Source: Flectonema sp. DT1601 (lineage: Eukaryota > Euglenozoa > Diplonemea > Diplonemida > Diplonemidae). Taken from it: 64,000 nt of DNA. The notes under the pieces are model-generated. The model was not told the DNA's origin and ran no database searches. It saw only the letters and a program-made list of their open reading frames with translations. The stretch is taken from assembly GCA_964019425.1 (NCBI GenBank), contig OZ025819.1, positions 558,001 through 622,000 on the forward strand, given 5' to 3'. Below are positions 54,403 to 64,000 of this stretch, in pieces. Both the position numbers and the translations under genes were made by a program. Position 1 is the first letter of the stretch; every line of letters starts with the position of its first letter.

Positions 54403-56318
54403 AAGAAACCCGGCAATTTGATTATTGCTTGAGAGAACAAAAACTAAGAAAAGAAGGGGAAAAAAAAAAAAAATCCAAGAGCAAAAAGGAAAGAAGCTTG
54501 AAAAGAAACGAAGCGATACAGCTTTCATAGAAGTACGCCTCCCATTACCCCTTAAGTTCTTTATACAAAAGTTACATAAGATTGATGACTGAGATAAAAA
54601 AAAAAAGGTTTTCCTTGCTGAGAACTTTGCTGTTTGAAAGTTTGCTGTAATCACTTCGTGTTATTTTCATCTTTCTTTTCCCCTCAACAATCCCAACTCC
54701 TATTTTTTTTTTTTTTTTTTTTCCCTTTATTCCTTCAGATTATATTTAAAAACAAAGCAAAAGAAAAACAAGAAGAAAAAAAAAACAAGAATTGAGTTGT
54801 TTTTATACCCCAGTCGTTTTTTGAAAACTGTTTCTCTTTTTTTATTTCTTTCCCCCAGCTCCACACCCTTGCAATCTCCCCCCTCACTCACTGCCGTTCT
54901 TTTTCGCAACATTACTGATTCTGGTTCACTTTTTGTGTCTTTTCTTTTCCGACAAATGCTGGCATTTGTCACACGAGAAATGCCGCAAGAAAAAAAGAAA
55001 GAAAGAAAAGGAAGAAAACAAAAAAAAAAAAAAAAAAAAACCTAAAACTGAAAACTGAAAAAAAAAAAAAAATAAATAAACCTTATTTACTACTTTATAG
55101 TGTCTCGCTGTTAACGTGAAAGGATTTCGAAAGTTGAAATTACGTTACATCAAGCTATGTTCGGACGAATCGGGTTGCAATGTTTGCACCCGCCAGTGTT
55201 TTATTGCCCCACGGCCTAGTTCATTAATGGTTGTTGAAGGCAACATCACAAACGATACAACAATAAAACAACCAGGTACCACAGGCTGGTTACTTTTTCT
55301 CTTGATTTTCCCTTCCCGAAGTATCGCAAAGCTGAAGCATACCTCGCTACATTATTTTTACTGAAATTTCCCCCTTCCCTCACTCTCTCTCATTTTTCAC
55401 TTCACTACCCCCATCTTTGCGAGTCTCTTTTAGTGGAAAAAGAAAGAACGAAGAAAGTGAGTTACGAAAGAAAGAAACGACGGGAAGAAAGACACTGCTT
55501 TGTTAGATCCCGTACAGTCGGGGGAGACAAAGCAGCCGCATTGATTGAGAATGTGACGTATGCTGTGAGTTCTCACGAAACGAAATACGGAAGCACTACT
55601 GCTGCTGTTTCTTTGTATTCAAAAAAAAACCCTTTCTCAGATTCTGATGGAGTGATCAACTCCGTTAGAAACTACCTGACTTGGATTATACTAATCCACA
55701 TGATCATCACGGCATTACTTCACTGGAATAAATAATAAACTAACCAAAAAAAAAAAAAAAAAAAAAACTAGCAATCCGAAACTGTTCGGTATTGTTCACG
55801 GGTGTACCAATGTCTGTAATGACACTCTGTACTGAATTCTAGACCGCGTAGTCTTTTCCCACATAAGACGTTTTGGTGCCGATGATATTTCGGACACAGC
55901 GTGTTACCAAAGAAAAGCAGAGCGACGAGAGAAAAAAATAATAATAACATAAAAGGATAAGAAGGGAACATGAAATGTCCTCGACAGGGTATCCATCACT
56001 TTGTGAATAAAGACACTACAATTTCGTTGAGACTTCACAATATTTGTTGTAGGAAGAAATTCGAGAAGGAAAAAAAAAGAGAAAAGAAGAACAAAAACAA
56101 AACAAAAAAAAAGGGGAACAGAGAAAGTAACGGAAGAAAGATAGAAAAGGAGGCACAATCCCCTACAGTTTTTTAGCCGCAATTGATAAGTAGGTACTTG
56201 TTAAATATTATTTATTTTTTCTATTTACAGACACCAAATGAAATGCCGAAGAGAGCTTTATTTGTTGTTACCTACTGAAAGTGAACTTCTCCTCGTTTAT
56301 CCTAATTTCTCCCTTCAG
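53848..56318. other. Mostly non-coding 2.5 kb with possible exons
   Basis: Homopolymer-rich (poly-A or poly-T near 54258, 54320, 54372, 54702, 55020 and 55746). Two short stretches look coding-like: 54110-54240 (+, starts MGLPPQLTPDREVLEDL shortly after an ACAG site at 54086-54089) and 55436-55735 (+, see separate entry). They could be exons of one gene, but I cannot place the introns. A - strand signal is not apparent. Confidence 0.35.
55436..55735 (+). CDS. Possible last exon encoding a C-terminally anchored membrane protein
   Basis: An open frame follows an acceptor-like TCTCTTTTAG (AG 55432-55433) and ends at TAA 55733-55735. It has no ATG before its C-terminal part, so it would be a downstream exon rather than a whole gene. 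The peptide has a very basic start, then a mixed-composition middle (KAAALIENVTYAVSS, YSKKNPFSDSDG) and one hydrophobic helix (YLTWIILIHMIITALL) just before the end, as in tail-anchored proteins. Composition differs clearly from the T/A-rich surroundings. The upstream exon was not located with confidence and the family is unknown. Confidence 0.3.
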   Translation, partial: EKERTKKVSYERKKRREERHCFVRSRTVGGDKAAALIENVTYAVSSHETKYGSTTAAVSLYSKKNPFSDSDGVINSVRNYLTWIILIHMIITALLHWNK

Positions 56319-56337
56319 AATTTGGTGCTGCACAATA

Positions 56338-57072
56338 ATGCAACATCTTACTCCACCAAATAACAATGTGCAGCCTACGTATGTTATGGTACCTGTTCAA
56401 CAATTAATGTTCGCGTTGCCGAATAACCCGACAGCAGGTGTCTCAGTAATTGGATCTCCGCAGACGGATTTTCAACAGACGCAACTGTTTGCTGCACCTG
56501 CTCCTGGACAAACTCAGCAACAGTTGGGAAACACACGGATTTTCAGTACCGGCACCTTTGGGCAACAGGTAGTCCTCAACTCTGGAGGGATGCAGGCGGT
56601 GGTGCCATCTGGAGCTGCAGCAGCAGCAACTGTTACAAACCAGACGACTGCTATTCCTCAGATGAACAAAGTTCGTCCTCGATCACAAATACTCGATAAC
56701 TTTGCTGCATCCTCAACTCCTCCTTGTTCTCACAACACGTGGACTGTCTTTGAACGCCGTAAGAGGCTTTGTCTGATGGAGTGCCCGGTGTGTCGGGCAG
56801 TTTGGAAAACAAGACTCCGCGATTCTTCAAGATGCAAGGAAACAAAATGCAGTGGTGGTGCAGCGTGCGGCAGCATTCACACCACTACTATAGGGCCCTG
56901 CTACAGATTGGAGGCTTTTAAAATGGAACAAGAACAACAACCAATGGAGCAATTCTTTTCGTTGGACACAATTCCTCCATCTCCTTCTTCGGATAATTCA
57001 AGTCCCTTTCAAAATACTCCGCAGAGTGAGGGACTCGATTTACCTCCGCAGTTTCTTTTACGAGAGGAATAG
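56338..57072 (+). CDS. CCCH-type zinc-finger protein, 244 aa
   Basis: The first ATG lies 19 nt after the acceptor TTTCTCCCTTCAG (AG 56317-56318). An N-terminal half rich in Gln, Pro, Thr, Val and Ala (about 1-125) is followed by a Cys/His module (about 130-190). This has CSHNTW and CPVCRAVW, a C-H...C-x2-C pattern with conserved Trp, then a CCCH finger C-x4-C-x5-C-x3-H (CKETKCSGGAACGSIH). The tail is Pro/Ser/acidic. This Trp-containing Cys module followed by CCCH recurs in protist RNA-binding proteins; CCCH fingers generally bind single-stranded RNA. A role in mRNA regulation is inferred. This is the last supported gene of the window. Confidence 0.7.
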   Translation: MQHLTPPNNNVQPTYVMVPVQQLMFALPNNPTAGVSVIGSPQTDFQQTQLFAAPAPGQTQQQLGNTRIFSTGTFGQQVVLNSGGMQAVVPSGAAAAATVTNQTTAIPQMNKVRPRSQILDNFAASSTPPCSHNTWTVFERRKRLCLMECPVCRAVWKTRLRDSSRCKETKCSGGAACGSIHTTTIGPCYRLEAFKMEQEQQPMEQFFSLDTIPPSPSSDNSSPFQNTPQSEGLDLPPQFLLREE

Positions 57073-59754
57073 TTCATCGCTTTTGTGTTGACGTCGTTGG
57101 TGTTGCTAAATGGCCACAAGCCGTTTTTCCCCTGCTCTGCAGCAGGAAAAAATAGTTTCAAAAAAGAATAGCCATAAGTTAGCAAACAATAACAATAAAC
57201 TGTATTCTTTCCTTTCTTTGCGCTGAATGATTGTGGTCAGTTCTGCTGCAAAGTCTAAGCCACACACACAAGACAAAAAAAAAAAAAAACAATCAATCAA
57301 TCAATTCGGTGTCTGTTATATTTATATTTATTTCTTTTACCCTCACACTCATTATTTTGTCATCCGAATTATTGAAATTTTTGTTTTAGTTTCTCTTTTC
57401 TGTAAACGTTCCCCTCGTCAGCTACCGTGACGAGAACTATAACAACATGAAGGGAATAACAAAAGATAAAGTGGTAAGATTGCTGAAGACTTGTACCCAT
57501 TTCCCAGACACCTGGAGGTGGATTATTTTTCAAGTTTTCATCTTTTTGATGTTTGTTTTTTTCCAACGTTTCGTGTCCATTAGACGGAGGGGATAGAATA
57601 TAGAACAGGTTGCTAACAAAAGTTTGAATGGGCGAGTGGTCAGCTTTCCACTCTGTGTCAAGCTGTTTAGGAATCACGATCGATGTATTTCACGTATTTT
57701 TGTATTGTATTTATCAGTGATCAATAACCTGTGGACAAGGCGTTCAGTACACTTGATTTTGTGATGGAATAGTGCAACGTGAATGGCCACTACAATACTC
57801 ACTTGCAAATATATAATGAAAACGCTTGTGAACTTTACTGCTTTCCAGCGTGTTTTGTTCACTCAATGAAGTTGTTCTTAGTCTTCCCCTGCTCAGCTAC
57901 AGGTGGGTTTCAAGTTTATATATTCCCGAGGCCTTACGTTGCTACTGGTTGCTTTACTCACAACAGTTTACATTTGAACTGATGACCCGGTGTTTCGCTG
58001 TAACATACTTAACGTGTAGGTATATTTTTTTTTAGAATTAGGAGCTGTTTGAAGAAATCAAGGGGAGAGAGAGAGAGGGGAGGAGGGGGGGAAACGAAAA
58101 TATTGTCCCCATTCCCCCCACCATCCCGAAAAAAAAATGCTCTTGGTAATAATATCGACGGCCCCTTTCCCCCTCATTGCCCTTTTTTTTTTTCTATTTT
58201 TTTTTTCGTGATGTTGGTAAAAAGCCTTCTTGGGATGTCCAATCCAAGAAACGGAGCAATCTCATGTGAACTATCCAACCTAACATCGATATTTATTTAT
58301 TTTTTTTTTTTTTGTTCCGTCAACAATTTAAAAAAGCGCATCACTATCATTGCGTCATCATTGCAAAATTGAAGCTTATCGCACTACTGTTTTGTTTCGT
58401 TTGTAAGATGTGTATTTTACATTGTCTTTGTTATAACTTTGAAATTAACCACGAATTATGCCTATTATTATTTATTATTATTATGTCATATTTGATGGCT
58501 GGGTGCGACTACTTCTTGTCAAAGTGGTTGGTCTACAATAATATTTTTGAAAGTTAGAAAAGAATGGGGGGGAGGAAATATCGGCTCAGTATGGGGGGAT
58601 GCAGAAGTTTTTTTCTTTTTTTTTTTTGATTTCGGTCGACCCCTCCCCTCCTCGGGTTTAACCTTATTATTACTCATTTTAGTTTATTACTGTTTCTAAT
58701 GTCAAACTATCACCCCTCGTGTAAAACGAAACAAAATATAGAGGAGAATACTAGACAATACACATGCGATATTCCCCCCTCGTCTGTTTTTTTTTTTTTT
58801 TGCACCTAAGAAGATCTTGTCACAATAGACGTGCGGCGTGGGTAGCTCTTAGTCCTTTAATTGCCGACCTTCAATTTCGTGCACCAGCAAAATAAAAGAT
58901 TTTCTTGATTCACCTTTTTCTACTGGGTCTGTTTTTTTTGTTTCTTTTTTTTAAAATCGTATTTCCATTCTGAAAAATTGTATTCTTTTGGCACTGAGAT
59001 AAGCAATATTGTGTCAGATACCACCGTATTCTCCTTCGCTGCTGAGGATGCACGGGGGAGGGGGTCGCTCTGGATGAGCTGTTTATCGAAAGTGGTGTGT
59101 CAAAGAAGAAAGAAGAAAATAAAATTGTCCTATTTTTTCTTTAGTATGCGCAGCTAACGTCAAAAGCGATTAATTCCAATTTTTGGTAGGAAACCAATCG
59201 CATTCAAATCAAAAAAAATTATCTTTTTCTGTTCGACTTACTGTAGGATGATTCAGTCGATTTTTTTTTTGATCTTTTTTTTTCTTCACCCCAAATATTG
59301 TCTGTTTTTTTTTAATTTTTTCTATTTTTTTTTTTTTTTTTTTTTTTGATATTTTGTGGGGGGAAAAAAAAAAAAAAAAAAACTTATCTAAAATCTCAAA
59401 CCTGTTTTTAATTTTTATTTTTTTTTTATTGATTGATGGTTCTATCGGCGATTTTTTTTTATATTTATTTATTTATTTGCAACAAACTAATCGTTAGACA
59501 AATACTATCTGACATTAATTTTTCGATTCTTTGCGATACAAAAAAAAATGTGAAAGTCCAGTTCTGCTGATCTTTTGCAAGTCACGATACGTAAAAGTGA
59601 GTTCACGAATAATATCCCCGGTCAAGTCTTCGGAAACGGTTACGGATTGGGTCCTCTGTTGCTGTGAGTTACCCTCCTAGAGCACTCATTATATACAGTA
59701 ACGTTGGATTAAATAACTAACTAACATTTTTTTATAATAAACTCATGTTCTATC

Positions 59755-60029
59755 TAACTATGCAGGATGCTTTTACAACAGCAAGCTATAAATTTTGGAA
59801 CTACTCTCCTTTAACGATGTTCGTTCCCCATAACTGTTGGTAACGAAGGTGATGAATATCCTTTTGCATTCAATTGAATTTTCCCGCCCTCTCCCCTTCT
59901 TTTGACTGATAACCATTAATAGTAACTATGCAGGATGCTTTTACAACAGCAAGCTATAAATTTTGGAAAGTACTCTCCTTTAACGATGTTCGTTCTCCAT
60001 AAACTGTTGGTAACGAAGGTGATGAATAT
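59755..60029. repeat. Direct duplication of about 105 bp
   Basis: Copy 1 (59755-59859) and copy 2 (59923-60029) begin TAACTATGCAGGATGC and end GGTGATGAATAT. They differ by a few substitutions and single-base indels and are separated by 63 bp of unrelated sequence. No frame is shared and no terminal inverted repeat is visible, so a local segmental duplication is the simplest reading. Confidence 0.9.
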
Positions 60030-60855
60030 AATAATTGTTGTTGTTTTTTTTTTTTTCTTTTTTTTTCTTTTTAATTTATAATGGCGTATAACAAAAGTGA
60101 TGCTCACTGAATCTTCCGATTGAGGTGCATATATATTAAGGAATAGTGCTTCTCAAGAAAAAAAAAGATTTTCTTTTTTAATTTTTTTTTTTTTCTCTTT
60201 GTTCTCTACTTACTTGTATAGCTTCTCCGGTGAAATCTCACTCTTGGAATCTTTCTTTGCGACCACTTAGTTGTTTTATCTTAGTTGTTTTAATTTATTT
60301 GTCTGTCTCTCACCCAGTAGGGATTGTATGTGGGTGGTCTGCCCTCTACCTGACTTCAATAGGAGAGTCAACGACGAGCAAATACGCACAGTCAGTTCTA
60401 ATCCCGGACGTGTTATCTTGTGATGTCCTTTAGTCTTTGCGGTGGTTGCAGATGTTCTCCTTTTAAAAGCCCTCTCTTTATAGTTTCTGGTTAAAGGTAT
60501 CCCCAATGAGTATATTTTTTTCCTTCTTTTTTCTTTAGTACGGAGTCAATGCTCATCAAGTCGGTTTAAATTATTTGGTGATTATGGAGTGGGAGAGGTA
60601 AGTTGAATGTTTTTTTTCAGAATGGTTGTAAACCCAGTTGTTAAATTATTTTCTTGCATCGCCGTGCTGAATGTACTTGTGCTCCGTCATCATTTTTGCA
60701 AATCTTTTTTATATTCCTTGTGACCATGTAGTCATAGGGACCTTCAAAAGTGATTTTATGCTTCGTTCATTTAGCACGTTTTCTGTTGTGGAAAGAGAAG
60801 TTTTGTTAAAAGAAAAACCCCCCACACTTTATAAAAGAGAAAACATAAGAGAGGT

Positions 60856-60876
60856 GGGGGGGGGGGGGGGGGGGGG
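60856..60876 (+). repeat. Poly-G run of 21
   Basis: The only long G homopolymer in a window otherwise full of T and A runs; flanked by a purine-rich stretch (AGAGAGGT before, ATGGAGAAG after). Capable of forming a G-quadruplex. Sequencing of such runs is error-prone, so the exact length is uncertain. Confidence 0.9.
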
Positions 60877-62946
60877 ATGGAGAAGTGCGAGAGAAAAAAA
60901 AAAAAGTATATATTTAAAATGGGTTGCTATTGTTGTATGTTGATCAGTGGTGCCACATCGAGTTTTGGATAAGCGACTTTTTGTGATTCCCCTTTTTCTA
61001 ACATGCAGCGCATGACCTTAATGCGAAAGATTTTTATTTATTTTTTTTTTTTTTGGTGTTATTTTTTTTCATGAATAATCTTAATAAAATGATGAGCTCC
61101 TACTACTAATGATTCAGATACCAGCTTGCTCAGCTAACAAGGCTTGGTTTTTTAAAGGTTATAGGGTACAGTGCAGCTAGTACTAACAAAGTATTGATTT
61201 GACTATTTATTTTGTGATAACTCCTTCTATTATTTAATACTATCTATATCATTGGTTGATTGTATTTTGGTTTACGTGTTTTTTTTTTTTTTTTTTACAT
61301 TGCCGCACTAAGTCGCATCTTTTTTGGGTTTTCCTTGTCTTTGTTGGAAGCACTTGTTAGATGGCGAGTGTCGCCGTGTTTGATCTTTGAAAAAAAGAAA
61401 AAAAAAAAACGGTTCATGTAATTCATGCATATGTATTGCTCTTCTTTTTTTTTTTTTTTTTTTTTTTTTTTGTTGTCTGTTTTTTACTGCTCAAAGAGTT
61501 CATCTTTTTTCCCGAGGCTTTCGGAAGTTGATGGTGAATTCCCCTGTTTTTTTTTTTTTTTTTTTTTTTCTTTCTTTTTTTTTTTAAATTTTTTAACCCA
61601 TCGAAGACGGCGGTAAAAACGGGTTTTTTGACTTTGTTGAAAAAGAGCCAATTGGGAAAGGCTCGGAAAGGTGATATGACAAAGTGAACCACCATTGCCT
61701 GCCCGTTAAAAATACACATGCAATTTCACTACCTAAAGGGTGAACAGACCATCAGGGCATGCTATTACTAGTTTTTCTCTTGGCAAAAAAAAACTTTTTT
61801 AAATGACCGCTGTAGTAGTCCCCGTCCTTAATGGGTTCAAAAGAGAAAAGTCACAAAAGAATAACAACATGACTATAAAATCAACAAACAACAGAATAAA
61901 ACATCATCACCAGCTCTCTTTAGTTTTAACTTGAAAGGTTGCTGTTTCGATGACAAATCAGTGAAGAGCATCTTTTTTTCACACACATTTGCACTTCTTG
62001 TGATAGCTGGAAAAAAGAAAGAAGAAAGCTCCAATACTATACGTGAAGTTAAGCTTTCGCTTTCTTTTATGTTGACCTGAACACACACCTTCCTTGTGTT
62101 ATCAATGATTATTTCGGTTTCTGACACGGCGGTGTGACTTGTTTCCCTAATCGTTTAATAAGACTTTTCAATAAAGGTTTTTTTTTTTTTTTTTAATTAT
62201 TTTTGGGGTGAAAGATGATCAACAAGATATATTCTGTTTTCGTTTTTTTTTTTTTTTTATATTGCACCGACAAAGTCGGAGAAGAAACTATCCAGGTATT
62301 TACTATTATCTATTTGTGCTTTAGTATTGCTGTCTTCGATCAACAAAAATATTATTATAGGTTTATCCGAATGGTTTTTGCTTTTTTAACCTTCGACCGC
62401 CTACAACTTGCTATAAAAGAAAAAAAGTCTCACAATTTCCGTTAATTATTTTTTGTTTATAGTAAAGAAGTGGTAGTCTGTATTCCTGTTACAGATGCCA
62501 ACGGAATTAGTTTCCCTCGTACAAATGCTACACTGCTATTGCTAGATACTTGCGCCATAAGAAGAAATGATGAATGTGGTGCTTTAAGCTGGTATTGGTG
62601 GTTAAGAAATATTAAAAAAGGTTTTTTTTTGTTTTGTTTTGTTTCGTTTACTCTTTTAATGGCACTCGTAGCATAATATTTTTTTTTTTTTTTTGTCCCA
62701 TCAAAAGACTTTCTTCGGAAAAGTATTTTTGTGTATTTTTTTTATACTTCCCAGGTAAGTACTTCCGTCTGATGGTTATTCTGACGGCTTGCCCGGGTTG
62801 CAACGAGATTTGTTAGATGTCACTGTTTTTTTTTTTTTAAAAATTGCTTTCACTCTTCATTCGAAGTCCCTCACACTTCACCGCAAAGGTTATCAACATT
62901 CATAATCAAAGCCATTATTCGTTGTGTTATGATATTTCTTTTTCCG

Positions 62947-62977
<31 letters not shown>

Positions 62978-64000
62978 AAGAAATAGTTAGCAGAAGGTTA
63001 TTTTTATTCTGATTTACGACTTTCAACACTTATCGGTATTGGAATTAAAATAACTGATTGACTAAATATTCTAAACGTTATTTATGTCTTTGACTTGAAT
63101 TTCTGAAAAAGTACATGTCTCCAAATCATCGCATCGAAAGAGTGTGTTACAGGAACAACAAAACTTTATAACGAACAATAAACGCGAGTTATAGGTATCA
63201 CTTAGTAGTCGCACACAAGGTAAACGATGTGGGGCCTTAATTTGCGCGCTGGAGTTATTTATTTATACGACTCGCAGCTTTTTCCTGACGTTTCTGACTC
63301 ATCAAATATCAGTCCTGCGATTAGTGTGGATATCGAGTGAACTGTTGATGATCAGAAACTATGCGAGTCAAACTGCCAGTCTGTGATAGTTCATCTTACC
63401 AACATTTATGTTTAATTTGAGTGCTTGTTGTTAACAGTTATTCCTTCCTCTTTTTTTTTCTTTTTTTTTTTTTTTTCCCTCTCATTTAGGAGGTGGATAA
63501 GTCAGAGGCGCCTTTATTTCTTTTTCATTTTTGTGTAACAATGCCCAGGACAACAAGTTGTCCATATGACTGCGGGGGTCGCTGAAGGGACCTCAAGTGT
63601 GCATGAGGGCTAGTCACATTTGATAAATTGAACTAAATTTTTTATGCTTCATTTTTTTTTTTTTTCCCGAGTCCCAAAAGGGTCTTGTGGGCTCCACAGA
63701 AGTAAGCAGACACAACTGTTAAGTTGAGGTGTGTTGGTCAGTTATTGATTGAGTTTCTGACCTCACTGTATCTCAAAACAATGTTGTAGTAAAAATTGTA
63801 AATAGCTTAATTTACGAATTCACTCTTGTTATTATTTTATTCCCAACACTTATCCCTCCCCTCACCTTGTGGCGTTACGGACTAGTTCGTTTCTCAGCAG
63901 AAGCTGTTACCTCCTCTTCGAGTATTGCTGTGTTGAGTTGATTAGTTTGTAATTTCTTTTTTTTTACTCCTGTGTTCAGTGAAGAGGCCTTGTTTTCTAT

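Larger units (their letters stand above)
57073..64000. other. Gene-poor 6.9-kb right end
   Basis: No supported gene on either strand. The sequence is T-rich with long homopolymers (for example about 59327-59347, 61447-61470, 61549-61569 and 62949-62976). It includes a 21-G run (60856-60876) and a 105-bp direct duplication (59755-60029). Coding-like islands bounded by splice-like sites are at 60540-60599 (between TTTCTTTAG and GTAAGT) and 62463-62620 (peptide with ISFPRTNATLLLLD); they may be exons of a split gene continuing outside or non-coding transcripts. I could not build a complete gene. Confidence 0.45.

Overview
This window is nuclear DNA of a unicellular eukaryote (protist). Genes read with the standard code (TAA, TAG and TGA all end genes), and 16 short spliceosomal introns (54-105 nt, donors GTATGW or close variants, acceptors AG) can be placed exactly because splicing restores conserved proteins. 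Spacers are rich in poly-T and poly-A runs. The lineage is not resolved from sequence alone.

Layout: a partial low-complexity gene leaves the left edge (2-607). A gene-poor T-rich stretch follows to about 6.36 kb. Then some 24 genes, all on the + strand, run to 57.07 kb: a hypothetical protein, a mitochondrial carnitine/acylcarnitine carrier, mitochondrial ribosomal protein bL27m, an armadillo/coiled-coil protein, a small zinc-binding protein, a Q/N-rich protein, an ACL5-type thermospermine synthase, casein kinase 2 alpha, the OST subunit OSTC, a PDZ protein, a receptor-like kinase, a 2OG-Fe(II) dioxygenase, a PDZ/EF-hand-like protein, a 1613-aa IQ-motif protein, three CCHC zinc-knuckle paralogues in tandem, two unknown proteins, an AGC-VIII-like kinase with DFD, a 1251-aa RNA-methyltransferase-like protein, another PDZ protein, an Akt-like kinase and a CCCH-finger protein. 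The last 7 kb (57.07-64.0) holds no gene I can support.

The most striking global signal is at the 5' ends. Nearly every start codon has an AG acceptor 9-72 nt upstream, usually after a T-rich tract, with no matching donor that I could recognise nearby. The internal introns instead end in A/C-rich acceptors such as AACAAAACAG. Together with strictly one-directional genes this suggests spliced-leader trans-splicing of (possibly polycistronic) transcripts, with a 3' splice-site class distinct from that of cis-introns. Euglenozoa would fit such an architecture, but other trans-splicing lineages are possible and 5'-UTR cis-introns are the rival explanation.

Functionally the genes are mixed: mitochondrial metabolism and translation, polyamine synthesis, ER glycosylation, signalling kinases, PDZ and calmodulin-binding scaffolds, and RNA-binding proteins. 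This looks like ordinary housekeeping and signalling content, not a mobile island; no virus-like element was recognised. Local curiosities are a perfect 0.6-kb CTTT microsatellite, exon-only near-identity between two of the zinc-knuckle paralogues, altered key residues in two kinases, and a 21-G run.
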